In this document: positions 11,327 to 20,224 of the stretch, in pieces
Layout: every line of letters starts with the position of its first letter
Position numbering within the stretch: position 1 is the stretch's first letter
The notes under the pieces: generated by a model
The model's database searches: none
The model's input: the letters and a program-made list of their open reading frames with translations, nothing else
What the model was told of the DNA's origin: nothing
From: Batkoa obscura
Taxonomy: Eukaryota > Entomophthoromycota > Entomophthoromycetes > Entomophthorales > Batkoaceae
Assembly: GCA_030770535.1 (NCBI GenBank)
Contig: JASVEC010000214.1
Location: 1 to 30,855, forward strand
DNA length: 30,855 nt
Direction of reading: 5' to 3'
Position numbers and translations under genes: made by a program

Positions 11327-12255
11327 TTATTTTTGTTCTTGTTGATTCTTCAAAATCCAAGCAGAAGCTTCCTTTGCTTTTTGTTCTGCTAATTTAGAAT
11401 CCTTTAACATTTCTTTTAATGTATTTTTCTCTGGTACATCTAAACCTCTTTGTACATAATCGATTTTTTCTAATCTATCTAACCATGAATTAACATTTGG
11501 ATAGCTATCTAATGCAACACCTGCCCAAAGTGCACCACGTACCCTGAAATTTAATCAATTTTAATACTTTAACTAAACTATAAATAACTTACCAAGGGAA
11601 AGATGAAATATCAGCAACAGTAGGTGTATCACCAACTAAATAGTTCCTACCTTGTAAACGCGTTTCAAGGACCTGAAAAAAGAATTAATACATAATACAA
11701 GCCAATTTGAAAAAACTACTTACTGAAATCAATCTCTTACTTTCATTTTGATAACGATTAATACCATATTCAATCTTTTCTGGAGCATAACGCGCAAAGT
11801 GATTAGCCTGTCCCATCATTGGTCCAAGGCCTCCCATTTGCCACATCAACTAATAATCTTATTAAAATCAGTTTTAAAATCAACTACAATTAACTTACCC
11901 ATTGAATAGCTTCTGATTTCAATTTATCGTCTTTTGGTAATAGTTTATGTTCTGGATCATATTTATCTGCAAGATATAATAAGATAGCACCTGACTCAAA
12001 TACAGCAAAATCATTGTTGGAGTGATCAACGATGGCTGGGATACGTCCATTTGGATTAATCTTTAAAAACCAGTCCTGTTTTTGTTCGTTATCAGCAAAT
12101 GAAATCTTATGTACTTTGTATGGGATATTTAATAATTCTAAAGCAATACTTGCTTTGTGACCATTTGGAGTACCTAATATAAAGTTAATTTTATTAGCTT
12201 CATGTCAAATTGTAGACCTACCAACGGTGTATAAGGTAATTTTAGCTTCTGACAT
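11327..12255 (-). CDS. Glutathione S-transferase, Nu/Ure2-like class, paralog 1
   Basis: Five minus-strand exons, 12255-12222, 12173-11899, 11849-11724, 11672-11593 and 11543-11327, join in frame to 243 aa. The introns are 48, 49, 51 and 49 nt. GSTs of this class conjugate glutathione or act as glutathione-dependent disulfide reductases and peroxidases in the cytosol. The N-terminal thioredoxin-fold domain (1-~83) has TPNGHK at 13-18, where Thr and Asn are the residues that contact glutathione in Yfc[12 protein letters not shown] at 51-61, and the gamma-glutamyl-binding FESGAI at 70-75. The helical domain carries [16 protein letters not shown], a hallmark of the Ure2/YfcG/YghU group, and [14 protein letters not shown]. 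The tail is Lys/Gln-rich. There is no Asn-rich prion domain, so it is not a Ure2 regulator by that test. It is the first of three same-strand paralogs with identical intron positions. Confidence 0.93.
11809..11973 (-). repeat. 165-nt block identical in all three GST genes (copy in paralog 1)
   Basis: Includes the end of exon 2, all of intron 2 (11898-11850) and the start of exon 3. It encodes the linker between the two GST domains (LADKYDP...GPMMGQ). Against paralog 3 the identity extends further, to 12014 (206 nt). Confidence 0.9.
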
Positions 12256-12303
12256 TTTGTAATATAGTTTTGAAATTCTTAACATTTAGTTCTTTATTTT
12301 GAG

Positions 12304-12311
12304 TTTATATA
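12304..12311 (-). promoter_or_regulatory. TATA box, GST paralog 1
   Basis: TATATAAA on the minus strand, 49 nt upstream of the ATG. A second candidate, GGTATAAAAA, lies just beyond it. Confidence 0.45.
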
Positions 12312-12339
12312 TTTTTTATACCATCACTTATTATTTGAT

Positions 12340-12363
12340 TATGTCATCATTTAATTACTAATC
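12340..12363 (-). promoter_or_regulatory. Conserved GST promoter module (Yap1/AP-1-like site), paralog 1
   Basis: Plus-strand reading is TATGTCAT, five variable bases, then AATTACTAATC. The near edge is 85 nt upstream of the ATG. TTACTAA (12355-12361) equals the Yap1-type response element TTA(C/G)TAA. The same two half-sites with the same 5-nt spacing occur upstream of the other two GSTs. Confidence 0.7.
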
Positions 12364-13979
12364 TAAGCTTATTTACTACTGTTTTTTATTACCTGATCGC
12401 CAATTGATTTTTTTAAATAAGAATAGCTGGAAAGTTGAATTACTGTAATTTGTAATAAATCCAGATTACTATTAGTAATCAGAGCTAAACTGTCGCCCTA
12501 TTACTAAACTAAAAAGGGTGCTTGATCAGACATGATACAATTTTAATATAAAATTGAATAATACCAATGAGTATACTAATTTTTTTGTCATTAGTAATAA
12601 ATCAAGTATGGAAAAAAGTTCAAATACTTAAAAACAGGTATACAATGTAGTATAATATTTTATTTTATTTAATGATAATTCCCATTCACTTTAGACCATT
12701 CGCTTATCAAAGTCCCTACAAAAAAGGAACAATTAGTATCATAAGCTAGTAAAATTTCTTCAAAGTGATAATTATTGATTTCAGTGAGAAGATTCTAACG
12801 GAATCATATGAGTTGACAGACTCTCAGAACTTAAATTACAAACTCAAAGGAATCCAAAGGCTCAAAAGCTCAATTAATGTTATTGCTACCACCAAATTCA
12901 CTAATGATTTCTCTTCATCTACTTTCATTTGTAATTCTGGAACGTTAGGGTTTTGTCATCATTAGAGTTTAGGGCGGTTTTATTAAGTAATATAAAACTT
13001 ACTCATAAAGTATTATTTTTTAGACAATTTAAAAAGATAAAGAAATGAAAAATATAATTTTTCTAAAAAATAGAAAACAAAATAAAGGATTGAACTTGAG
13101 CCAATCAGTTGAACCTTAACCTTGAAACAAATAATCTAAACAAACTATTGAGTGTATTAAAAAAAAACATAAAATTCAAAGCAATCTTATATTATTTATT
13201 ATAAAGAAATGAGAGCGGTAGCCTGAGATATCATCCTTGTGAGACTTTTGTAATACATGTTTTTAGTTTTTTACTCCAGTAAAAGCCCACTTCTTTTTGT
13301 CCTAGCTTGAATGAAGTAGGATTCAAACTTAAAATCTGTTAGAAATTGGAAATAAAATATCTTTCACTTACTTAATCTTTAGAATATATTTATTGTGGTT
13401 GTATTGTACATTTTTTATATATGAAAACTTAAAGTTTTACTGCTGTTAAAAATAAAATATAACCGAGCTGTCCGATTATTTATGGGTTTATTTAAAAGCT
13501 TGGTTCAATTTCTGTCTATTAGATCTTTAACAAAAATTGTGAATTAAGCACAAGATACTATGAAATTATTTGGTTTTTGCTTAATTTTAAAAATTTACTA
13601 CAAAAAATCGACAAAGTGAATTGGAAAATTTCACTCTTAATTTTAACTTAGCCTTACCCATATAAATGCTGTTTTTCTAATGATATGACATAATTTTTAT
13701 GTGAAATGAAAGGATTTTAAAAGCTGAACTTAAACTCCTTGTTTGTTTTTAACTTTTAGTGCTCTGTTTTATGTTAACTTTTTCTTCATCTTTTATCAAC
13801 ACTAGTATTTTATTTTTCAACAACATAGATTTTACCAAAAGGTTTTAATAGTGAGTCTTTTGATCTTTGAGTAATATTAAAGCTATTAAGATAATAATAT
13901 TGCACTATAACTTTGTATCAGTGTTTTTATTTATTTGTCTCATTTAATAGATTTTAAAGTTACTAATAAAGTATCATAT

Positions 13980-14077
13980 GGGCATGTATTTTGTGTTTAA
14001 GAATTTTACTAACAGTTTTCCCACTCAAATAGTACTTAAAAGATGGAGAGAGTAATGAAGTCAAAAAAAACACCCCC
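13980..14077 (+). repeat. MITE-like element, copy 5
   Basis: Starts GGGCATGTATTTTGTG and ends AAAAAAAACACCCCC, 98 bp. The left flank is AGTATCATAT, the same flank seen next to copy 8. Confidence 0.85.
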
Positions 14078-14321
14078 TATTTTGCAATTAAAAAAGTATA
14101 GAAATCAATGAAAAACCCACTCTACTGATTTTTTTTGAGTTATCATAAAACTAAATCCTATATTAATATATGTGTATATCGTATAGCTTTAATCTTTAAA
14201 GTATTTGGGGAGTATTTACAAAGTTATAAATTTTGTATAAAAACTTTCGATGTATCCTATGTAACAAGTCAAAAAACAAGTTACGCAAAATAAATTAATA
14301 TTTAACAATTATAATAAATAT

Positions 14322-14413
14322 GGGGATGTTTTTTTTTGGCTTCATCACTTTTCCATTTTTTAAGCATTATTTGAGCGAAAAAATTGCTAGTAAAATTCTT
14401 AAACACAAAAATA
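14322..14413 (-). repeat. MITE-like element, copy 6 (right end degraded)
   Basis: A clear GGGGATGTTTTTTTTT start and core (TTTTTAAGCATTATTTGAG). The expected ACATCCCC end is replaced by divergent sequence. Confidence 0.75.
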
Positions 14414-14651
14414 TTGCAAATTGTTTTAAATTTCAAAAAATAAAACAATTTCAATCATAATTAGTTTCTGACAGGTACTATTCATTCCTGTACATTCTTG
14501 AAAGATATCAATATCCTGAGATATAATCTAAACAAGCTTTGTTTCGAATGAAAAATATTAATGATATATAAAGAACAGCTTTATTTAGATCAACCTGAAA
14601 AATCAACGTAAAAAAGTATACTGTACAATAAATAAAGAGAGAGACGTCCAA

Positions 14652-15607
14652 TTATTTGTATTTTTCTTCTTGTTCTTTTTGGCCCTTTAAAACCCAATTA
14701 GAAGCTTCTTCAGCTTGTTGTGCTGCTAATGCAGGGTCCTTTAGCATATGTTTAATTTTATCTTTTTCTGGTACATCCAACCCTCTTTGTACAAAATCAA
14801 GTTCTCCTAATCGTTCTAACCAAGAGCTGGTATTTGGAAACTCTGATAATTCAATACCAGTCCAAGAGGCTATGCGTACCCTAAAAATTAGAGTTTAAAT
14901 GTTTACAACTTATATTAGCTTATCAATAGCTTACCAAGGGAAAGAAGCGATATCAGCAACGGTAGGTACATCGCCAACTAAATAATTTCTACCTTTTAAA
15001 CGAGCTTCTAGTACCTGAAAAATGAAACAATTACTAAATAGTCTAAAATTACTAGTATAAGAATCGCTTACCAAAAATAACCGTTTGGTTTCATTTTTAT
15101 AACGATTAATACCATATTCAATCTTTTCTGGAGCATAACGTAAAAAATGATTAGCTTGTCCCATCATTGGTCCAAGGCCTCCCATTTGCCACATCAACTA
15201 ATAATCTTATTAAAATCAGTTTTAAAATCAACTACAATTAACTTACCCATTGAATAGCTTCTGATTTCAATTTATCGTCTTTTGGTAATAGTTTATGTTC
15301 TGGATCATATTTATCTGCAAGGTATAGCATAATAGCTCCAGTTTCAAATACAGCAAAATCATTGTTGGAGTGATCAACGATGGCTGGGATACGTCCATTT
15401 GGATTGATCTTTAAAAACCATTCCTCCTTTTGTTCATTATTGGTGAATGAGATGTGATGCACTTTATATGGGATGTTTAATGCTTCTAAAGCAATACTGA
15501 CTTTATGACCGTTTGGAGTGCCTGATGAGTAAATATTAATTTTCAGTATCCTTAAATTGAGTTAGTTGCTTACCAGCAGTGTATAAAGTGATTTTAACTT
15601 TGGACAT
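14652..15607 (-). CDS. Glutathione S-transferase, Nu/Ure2-like class, paralog 2
   Basis: Five minus-strand exons, 15607-15574, 15521-15247, 15197-15072, 15014-14935 and 14880-14652, join in frame to 247 aa. The introns are 52, 49, 57 and 54 nt. Exons 1-4 have exactly the lengths found in paralogs 1 and 3 (34, 275, 126, 80 nt). Glutathione-site motifs are TPNGHK (13-18) and [11 protein letters not shown] (51-61). The gamma-glutamyl motif reads FETG rather than FESG, a conservative Ser to Thr change that could alter affinity. The domain-2 hallmark [16 protein letters not shown] is intact, with [14 protein letters not shown] in exon 4. The C-terminal exon is the most divergent part of the protein ([20 protein letters not shown]) and ends in a Glu/Lys-rich tail. 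It is likely a cytosolic detoxification or redox enzyme with a changed substrate pocket, since the C-terminal helices help shape that pocket. Confidence 0.93.
15157..15321 (-). repeat. 165-nt block identical in all three GST genes (copy in paralog 2)
   Basis: Carries intron 2 (15246-15198) and flanking exon sequence, base for base the same as 11809-11973 and 19676-19840. Sequence just outside shows scattered differences again. Confidence 0.9.
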
Positions 15608-15673
15608 TTTTATAATTTGTTTGATTTAAAAGATTTTTAAAAGTTTAATTAAATTAATTTGAGTTTATATCCC

Positions 15674-15681
15674 TTTATATA
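15674..15681 (-). promoter_or_regulatory. TATA box, GST paralog 2
   Basis: TATATAAA on the minus strand (context GGGTATATAAAGGG), 67 nt upstream of the ATG. Confidence 0.55.
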
Positions 15682-15697
15682 CCCTTAATCTACTACA

Positions 15698-15721
15698 TAT
15701 GTCATCGATCAATTACTAATC
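15698..15721 (-). promoter_or_regulatory. Conserved GST promoter module (Yap1/AP-1-like site), paralog 2
   Basis: TATGTCAT, five bases (CGATC), AATTACTAATC on the plus strand, beginning 91 nt upstream of the ATG and 17 nt beyond the TATA box. The TTACTAA core is at 15713-15719. Confidence 0.7.
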
Positions 15722-15809
15722 TAGGTTTGTTTAATATATTTTTAAACTGACTGATTCAATAAAGTTAATGCATTTAACAGTGTAAAAATAAGACTGAAAC
15801 TAAATATTT

Positions 15810-15906
15810 GTGATGTTTTTTTGATTTCATTACTTTTTATGTTTCTTAAGTGCAATTTGAATGGAAAAATTGTTATTAAAATTCTTAAACAAAAAAATAT
15901 ATCCTC
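15810..15906 (-). repeat. MITE-like element, copy 7 (diverged)
   Basis: Starts GTGATGTTTTTTTG and ends AAAAAAATATATCCTC. The core is partly altered (CTTAAGTGCAATTTGAATGG). Confidence 0.75.
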
Positions 15907-16372
15907 ATTTATTGTTATAAAATTCGAAGTTTTATTAGTAATTAAGGGTCAGATTTCGTGCTTTTAAACAAGACAATAGACAATAAATTGAAGCTTATAT
16001 CTAAACTATTAATACTATAAAACTGGCCGTGTTTACATGCCTTTGTTTTATTTTGATTTTCATCAATTTCTTTTATATTGAATATATAGACTAAAGCATT
16101 ACATATGATTCATAAATTTAATGTAAAAGAAATTTACAGCAAATTAAAATAAAATAACACATATAAATGTAATCAATTCTGGTTCTATTATTAAATTATA
16201 AAAATTACTTTATACATTTATTACAAAAGATTTTGTGGTATAGTATTGTTAATAGTTTTATAGCTTAATAAGATAAAGTCCTTGGCTTTAATTTAGCTAA
16301 TGTTTTAATGATTTGCAAATGTAAAATAAAAAATATGAGTAATATGGTTTTAAAAAACACAAAGTATCATAT

Positions 16373-16464
16373 GGGGATGTTTGTTTTGTTTAAAAACTTA
16401 CTAAAATCCCCTTTGATAGCGCCTAAAAAATGAAAAAAGTGATGAAACCAAAAAAAACACTTCA
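16373..16464 (+). repeat. MITE-like element, copy 8 (diverged)
   Basis: Starts GGGGATGTTTGTTTTG and ends AAAAAAACACTTCAC. The middle has lost several bases relative to the 98-bp form. The left flank is AGTATCATAT. Confidence 0.75.
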
Positions 16465-16725
16465 CATTTTTCTGACTACAATCCCTTTCCCTTTGCATAA
16501 GGTTTGATGAGCTTTTTCCATACTTTATAAAATTCCGATCAAAAAATACAACTTTATATAGTTTAATTTGAATTTATTGGTTGAAACAAGGAATGGCCTA
16601 TATTTCAGTATGCCTTTCTATTAAAATCATTTCAGGTTTTTCGATTAGACCCTTTATTAAAAAAAGGAGGGTATAACGAAAAATAGAATAAATGTTACAG
16701 ATGTTTAAGTCCAAATATAATATCC

Positions 16726-16823
16726 GAGGATGTATTTTTATATTTAAGAATTTTACTAACAATTTTTCCACTCAAATAGTGCTTGAAAGATAGAAAAGGT
16801 AATAAAGCCAAAAAAACATCCCC
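16726..16823 (+). repeat. MITE-like element, copy 9
   Basis: Starts GAGGATGTATTTTTA and ends AAAAAAACATCCCC, 98 bp, with the core TTTCCACTCAAATAGTGCTT. Confidence 0.85.
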
Positions 16824-16955
16824 ATCTGCTCATTTGACTTTAATTATCGGATAAATTTTTTCAAAGTCAAATCCTGGGCTTTAGAAAAACCAAATAAATA
16901 AATAGTAAAAGGATTTTACAAAAACTCTATACTTGATCTTAAACAGCTTTGAGTA

Positions 16956-16982
16956 AAGTTAAAAGTTAAAAGTTAAAAGTTA
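16956..16982 (+). repeat. AGTTAAA short tandem repeat
   Basis: About four units of the 7-mer AGTTAAA in a row, directly following a near-match upstream. Confidence 0.7.
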
Positions 16983-17236
16983 ACTAGAGCACTTCCCTCT
17001 CAACTCTTTTTATCCAATTTATTGCACAATTAATGAAATATTTTTACACAAATATGTAAAGTGCTCTTTAACGCCAAACCTTTGGAATTTAATAAAACTG
17101 CTTTTTACATACTATGTCCAAACCTCCAATTTTGGAAGTGAAACATATTAATACCTGTATACTTTTCTAAAACTTTGGCCCCTTAGTGTTTTTTATGTCT
17201 ATTAGCTTAATTCTTCCCTTAATTATGGTAGTATAT

Positions 17237-17334
17237 GGGGCTGTTTTTTTTAGTTTCATTATTTTTCCATTTTTTAAGCGCTATTTATGTGGAAAAATTG
17301 TCAGTAAAATTCTTAAATACAAAAATACATCCCC
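17237..17334 (-). repeat. MITE-like element, copy 10, with longest matching ends
   Basis: Starts GGGGCTGTTTTTTTT and ends AATACATCCCC, 98 bp. The flanks continue the inverted repeat: TAGTATATGGGG on the left and CCCCATATACTA on the right. These are 12-bp perfect complements reaching beyond the GGGG/CCCC ends. Confidence 0.85.
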
Positions 17335-17820
17335 ATATACTAACTTATTATTTTATCTCGACTATTTTATACTTAGTACTCTATTTTTCAGTTATAAACA
17401 GTTAGCCCTTAATGAACTATCTTCTGTTATCCTTCTCAAACAACTTTGTGCTAGCTCTCTTAATCGTACTTTTTTCTCTCCCCTCTTCTTAAATACCGCT
17501 CTATCAACCTCTTCTGTTGACCTGTCTCATTTTAAAAACTCTTCCTCGTATTAATCTGTTCCATCTAGCATACCTTTCTTTAACTCTTTATATTTAATAA
17601 GCTCCACAAGATTTGTTTGAATTTAAAAAAAGTAATTAGATTTTTATCAAATTAAAGAAGGTTTTTGTAATATTAAATAACATTAAAATCTGAATAAAGT
17701 TAAGAATAACTTTTCTTTGGCTTAAATTTAGAAAATATAAATAAAATTCTATTCTATTATTTGTCTATTTTTGTATTATCAAAATTAAAGGAATTGGTAG
17801 TTTAATACTGAAATAATCAT

Positions 17821-18810
17821 TTAAGGAGAATAGTTGTAAGTGAATTTACGTTCTTTCTTTTTAAATTTTTCAAAAATAGAGTTACTCATTAACTTTAAAT
17901 CCATATAAATATCATCATGTAAAATCATCAACATCATTGGGTTCACCACAGTAAAAAGCATCACACAAACTGCTATTATAGAATCTTCAACTCTGGTCCT
18001 TAACTGCATCAGTATTTGTTCTCTAATACTAATAACTAAGTAAGGTACTACGCATAGGCTATAAAGTAATAAAATGATACCTGTCTTAATATATGTGCTA
18101 CGCTTCTGCTTTTTTAAACATGAAGTCAAAGTATAAAATGAATCATTAAATCCATTATCTATGTTGTCTTCTAGTATATGAATAAACCGTTTAGCTAATA
18201 AAAAATAGCAGAAATTGACCAAGCACAAGCAAATAAAGCTAAAAAATATAGTGTAACAAGCAGTGAATCTTGTTAAAGGAATAATAGAAATAGTATTAGG
18301 AAAAAAGTATAGTTGTAATGGCATAAGTATGAAGTCCATATTAACAAGTACGCTTATTAACAATGATAGATGAACAAATTGAAGGAGTATAAACATAACA
18401 ACCCATATTCTTACTTTTAGATTCTTTTTCAAATATATAACCCAGTATCTTAATAAAGCCAGATAACCAACACAACTAACTGAAAAAAGTACAAAGAAAA
18501 CTTCAATAAGACCATCGTACTGCCCATAATATACATTTAAAAATATTTTTTCGAACCCTAAAATATTATAAGCTATTGATTGACAAAATTTATAGCCAAT
18601 AAATATAGCATCTCCAATTGATAAAAAACTAGCTATCCACATATCGAACGTTTTAAACCCTTGTCTTTTTACTAGATAGAAGGTAAACAAATTAAAAAAG
18701 ATGGATAATCCCTCAAGTATAATAGCCAAATTGTTGCTAACTGCACGTTCAGAGCTAAAACTAGAGCTTGGCTGCAAGGACAATTCGCCCATATATAAGG
18801 TCGAATTCAT
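17821..18810 (-). CDS. Rhodopsin-like (class A) seven-transmembrane receptor
   Basis: A one-exon gene, 329 aa. Seven hydrophobic segments fall near residues 27-47, 57-80, 99-125, 134-156, 182-206, 241-262 and 276-300. The N terminus is short and polar, with an NST glycosylation sequon at 2-4. The C-terminal tail is basic (KKKERK). Class A landmarks can be seen. The end of helix 3 reads ALLRYWVIY (118-126) where E/DRY is expected, so Arg121-Tyr122 are kept but the acidic residue is Leu. Helix 6 has CVVPY (253-257), like CWxPY. Helix 7 has VNPMML (289-294) in the NPxxY position, followed by ILHDDIYMDL, like the start of helix 8. These support a G-protein-coupled receptor at the plasma membrane with an unknown ligand. 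Such genes are expanded in some Entomophthoromycotina. It sits between GST paralogs 2 and 3 on the same strand. The family assignment is by motif only. Confidence 0.75.
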   Translation of the reverse strand: MNSTLYMGELSLQPSSSFSSERAVSNNLAIILEGLSIFFNLFTFYLVKRQGFKTFDMWIASFLSIGDAIFIGYKFCQSIAYNILGFEKIFLNVYYGQYDGLIEVFFVLFSVSCVGYLALLRYWVIYLKKNLKVRIWVVMFILLQFVHLSLLISVLVNMDFILMPLQLYFFPNTISIIPLTRFTACYTIFFSFICLCLVNFCYFLLAKRFIHILEDNIDNGFNDSFYTLTSCLKKQKRSTYIKTGIILLLYSLCVVPYLVISIREQILMQLRTRVEDSIIAVCVMLFTVVNPMMLMILHDDIYMDLKLMSNSIFEKFKKKERKFTYNYSP

Positions 18811-19186
18811 TGTTTATTAAGTAATAAAATTAAATTGAGATAGACCTTATTTTTTCATTAATTTATATTTTTTATTTAGTTATTTAAAACCGGGTTCTCC
18901 CTATGATCAGAATTTAGCGGATTTATGCTATTTGAGCATAAACTCCTCAAAAAAAGATTGCTCTAAATAAGTGTTTATATAATTTTTTGGCATTTACTTA
19001 ACTTTATCTAGTATTTTATAATTTATACACACCGAATGAGCCATAAAGATCAAAATATGATATAATTAAAACCTATTGATTTTACTTTTAATCAAGAAAA
19101 GTAGTATCATTAAAATAGCTTAATATTACTCAAAATAAGGAACAACCATAATAAAGCAAAGTAGATTAAATAGATACAAATATAAT
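18811..19186. other. Intergenic between the 7TM receptor and GST paralog 3
   Basis: AT-rich. A TATAAAT on the minus strand at about 18861-18867, 51 nt upstream of the receptor ATG, could be its TATA box. No MITE and no other gene is seen. Confidence 0.5.
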
Positions 19187-20120
19187 TTATTTTTGCCCTT
19201 GTTCTTGTTCTTTTTCGCCCTTTAAAAACCACTTAGAAGCTTCCTTTGCTTGTTGTTCACCTAATTTAGGATCCTTTAAAATTTCTTTAATTTTATCTTT
19301 ATCTGGGACATTTAGTCCTCTCTGAACGTAATCAAATCCTTCTGTTCTTTCCAACCATGCCTTAACATTTGGAAAATCGTCGATCTCAACACCTGCCCAA
19401 ATCGTAAAACGTGCCCTAGAAAATATTTTAATATTAAAAAATGTATATAAATACCAATAGCTTACCAAGGGAAGGAAGCAATATCGGCTACAGTAATAGA
19501 ATCTCCAACTAAATAGTTCCTACTTTGTAAACGCGTTTCAAGCACCTAAAAAAGTTACTATATGCTCAATAAGTCTTAAAAACTAGCTACCGAAAACAGC
19601 CTTGTACTCTCATTCCTGTAACGATTGATACCATACTCAATTTTTTCTGGTGCGAAGCGTGAAAAGTGAGTAGATTGTCCCATCATTGGTCCAAGGCCTC
19701 CCATTTGCCACATCAACTAATAATCTTATTAAAATCAGTTTTAAAATCAACTACAATTAACTTACCCATTGAATAGCTTCTGATTTCAATTTATCGTCTT
19801 TTGGTAATAGTTTATGTTCTGGATCATATTTATCTGCAAGATATAATAAGATAGCACCTGACTCAAATACAGCAAAATCATCGTTAGAGTGATCAACGAT
19901 GGCTGGAATACGTCCATTTGGATTAATCTTTAAAAACCACTCCTGTTTTTGCTCATTGCCAAAAATGTCAACCTTATGTACTTTGTATGGAATATTTAAT
20001 AATTCTAAAGCAATACTTGCTTTGTGGCCATTTGCAGTACCTAATGTAAAGGTGAGTTTTATTGTACATACAAACTATAGGCTTACCAAAAGTATATAGC
20101 GTAATATTAGGTTTTGGCAT
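19187..20120 (-). CDS. Glutathione S-transferase, Nu/Ure2-like class, paralog 3
   Basis: Five minus-strand exons, 20120-20087, 20040-19766, 19716-19591, 19545-19466 and 19415-19187, join in frame to 247 aa. The introns are 46, 49, 45 and 50 nt. The exon plan is the same as in paralogs 1 and 2. The glutathione-contact loop reads TANGHK rather than TPNGHK: Thr13 and Asn15 are kept but the Pro between them is Ala. [11 protein letters not shown] and FESGAI are intact, as is [12 protein letters not shown]. The sequence after this reads [12 protein letters not shown], where the others have ANHF.RYAPEKI. Exon 4 has [14 protein letters not shown]. The tail is rich in Lys, Glu and Gln. By position and sequence it is probably closest to paralog 1 over exon 2 (206 identical nt) and more independent elsewhere. 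It is likely an active cytosolic GST with altered glutathione-loop geometry. Confidence 0.93.
19676..19840 (-). repeat. 165-nt block identical in all three GST genes (copy in paralog 3)
   Basis: Holds intron 2 (19765-19717) plus flanking coding sequence. Identity to paralog 1 continues to 19881. Confidence 0.9.
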
Positions 20121-20200
20121 TTTTGCAACTATAGTTTTGAAAGTGTTTAACGTTTTAGTTTTATTTTTTTTTTATGGAATCTAGATTAACGTCATTCGAT

Positions 20201-20224
20201 TATGTCATTAAATAATTACTAATC
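20201..20224 (-). promoter_or_regulatory. Conserved GST promoter module (Yap1/AP-1-like site), paralog 3
   Basis: TATGTCAT, five bases (TAAAT), AATTACTAATC on the plus strand, 81 nt upstream of the ATG. The TTACTAA core is at 20216-20222. Unlike paralogs 1 and 2, no clear TATA box lies between the module and the ATG. Confidence 0.7.

Larger units (their letters stand above)
12256..14651. other. Intergenic region between GST paralogs 1 and 2
   Basis: Holds the GST1 promoter at its left end and MITE copies at 13980-14077 and 14322-14413. A stretch at about 12765-12965 is open on the plus strand for 66 codons without an ATG, and it is somewhat less AT-rich than its surroundings. I do not recognise it, and the reverse strand is broken by stops. 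No RNA gene is seen. Confidence 0.55.
15608..17820. other. Intergenic region between GST paralog 2 and the 7TM receptor gene
   Basis: Holds the GST2 promoter and four MITE copies (15810, 16373, 16726, 17237). There is a short AGTTAAA tandem at about 16956-16982. A purine-rich (minus-strand) segment at about 17390-17560 has coding-like pieces but no intact frame. No complete gene is seen. Confidence 0.6.

Noticed and set aside
12765-12965. Plus-strand open frame of 66 codons in the GST1-GST2 spacer
   Set aside because: It has no ATG start, no recognisable motif and no splice partners. The slightly lower AT content alone is weak evidence.
17186-17554. Plus-strand open frame of 122 codons
   Set aside because: Its first half is MITE copy 10 and its second half is antisense to a purine-rich segment. 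The protein is low-complexity and unlike any family I know.
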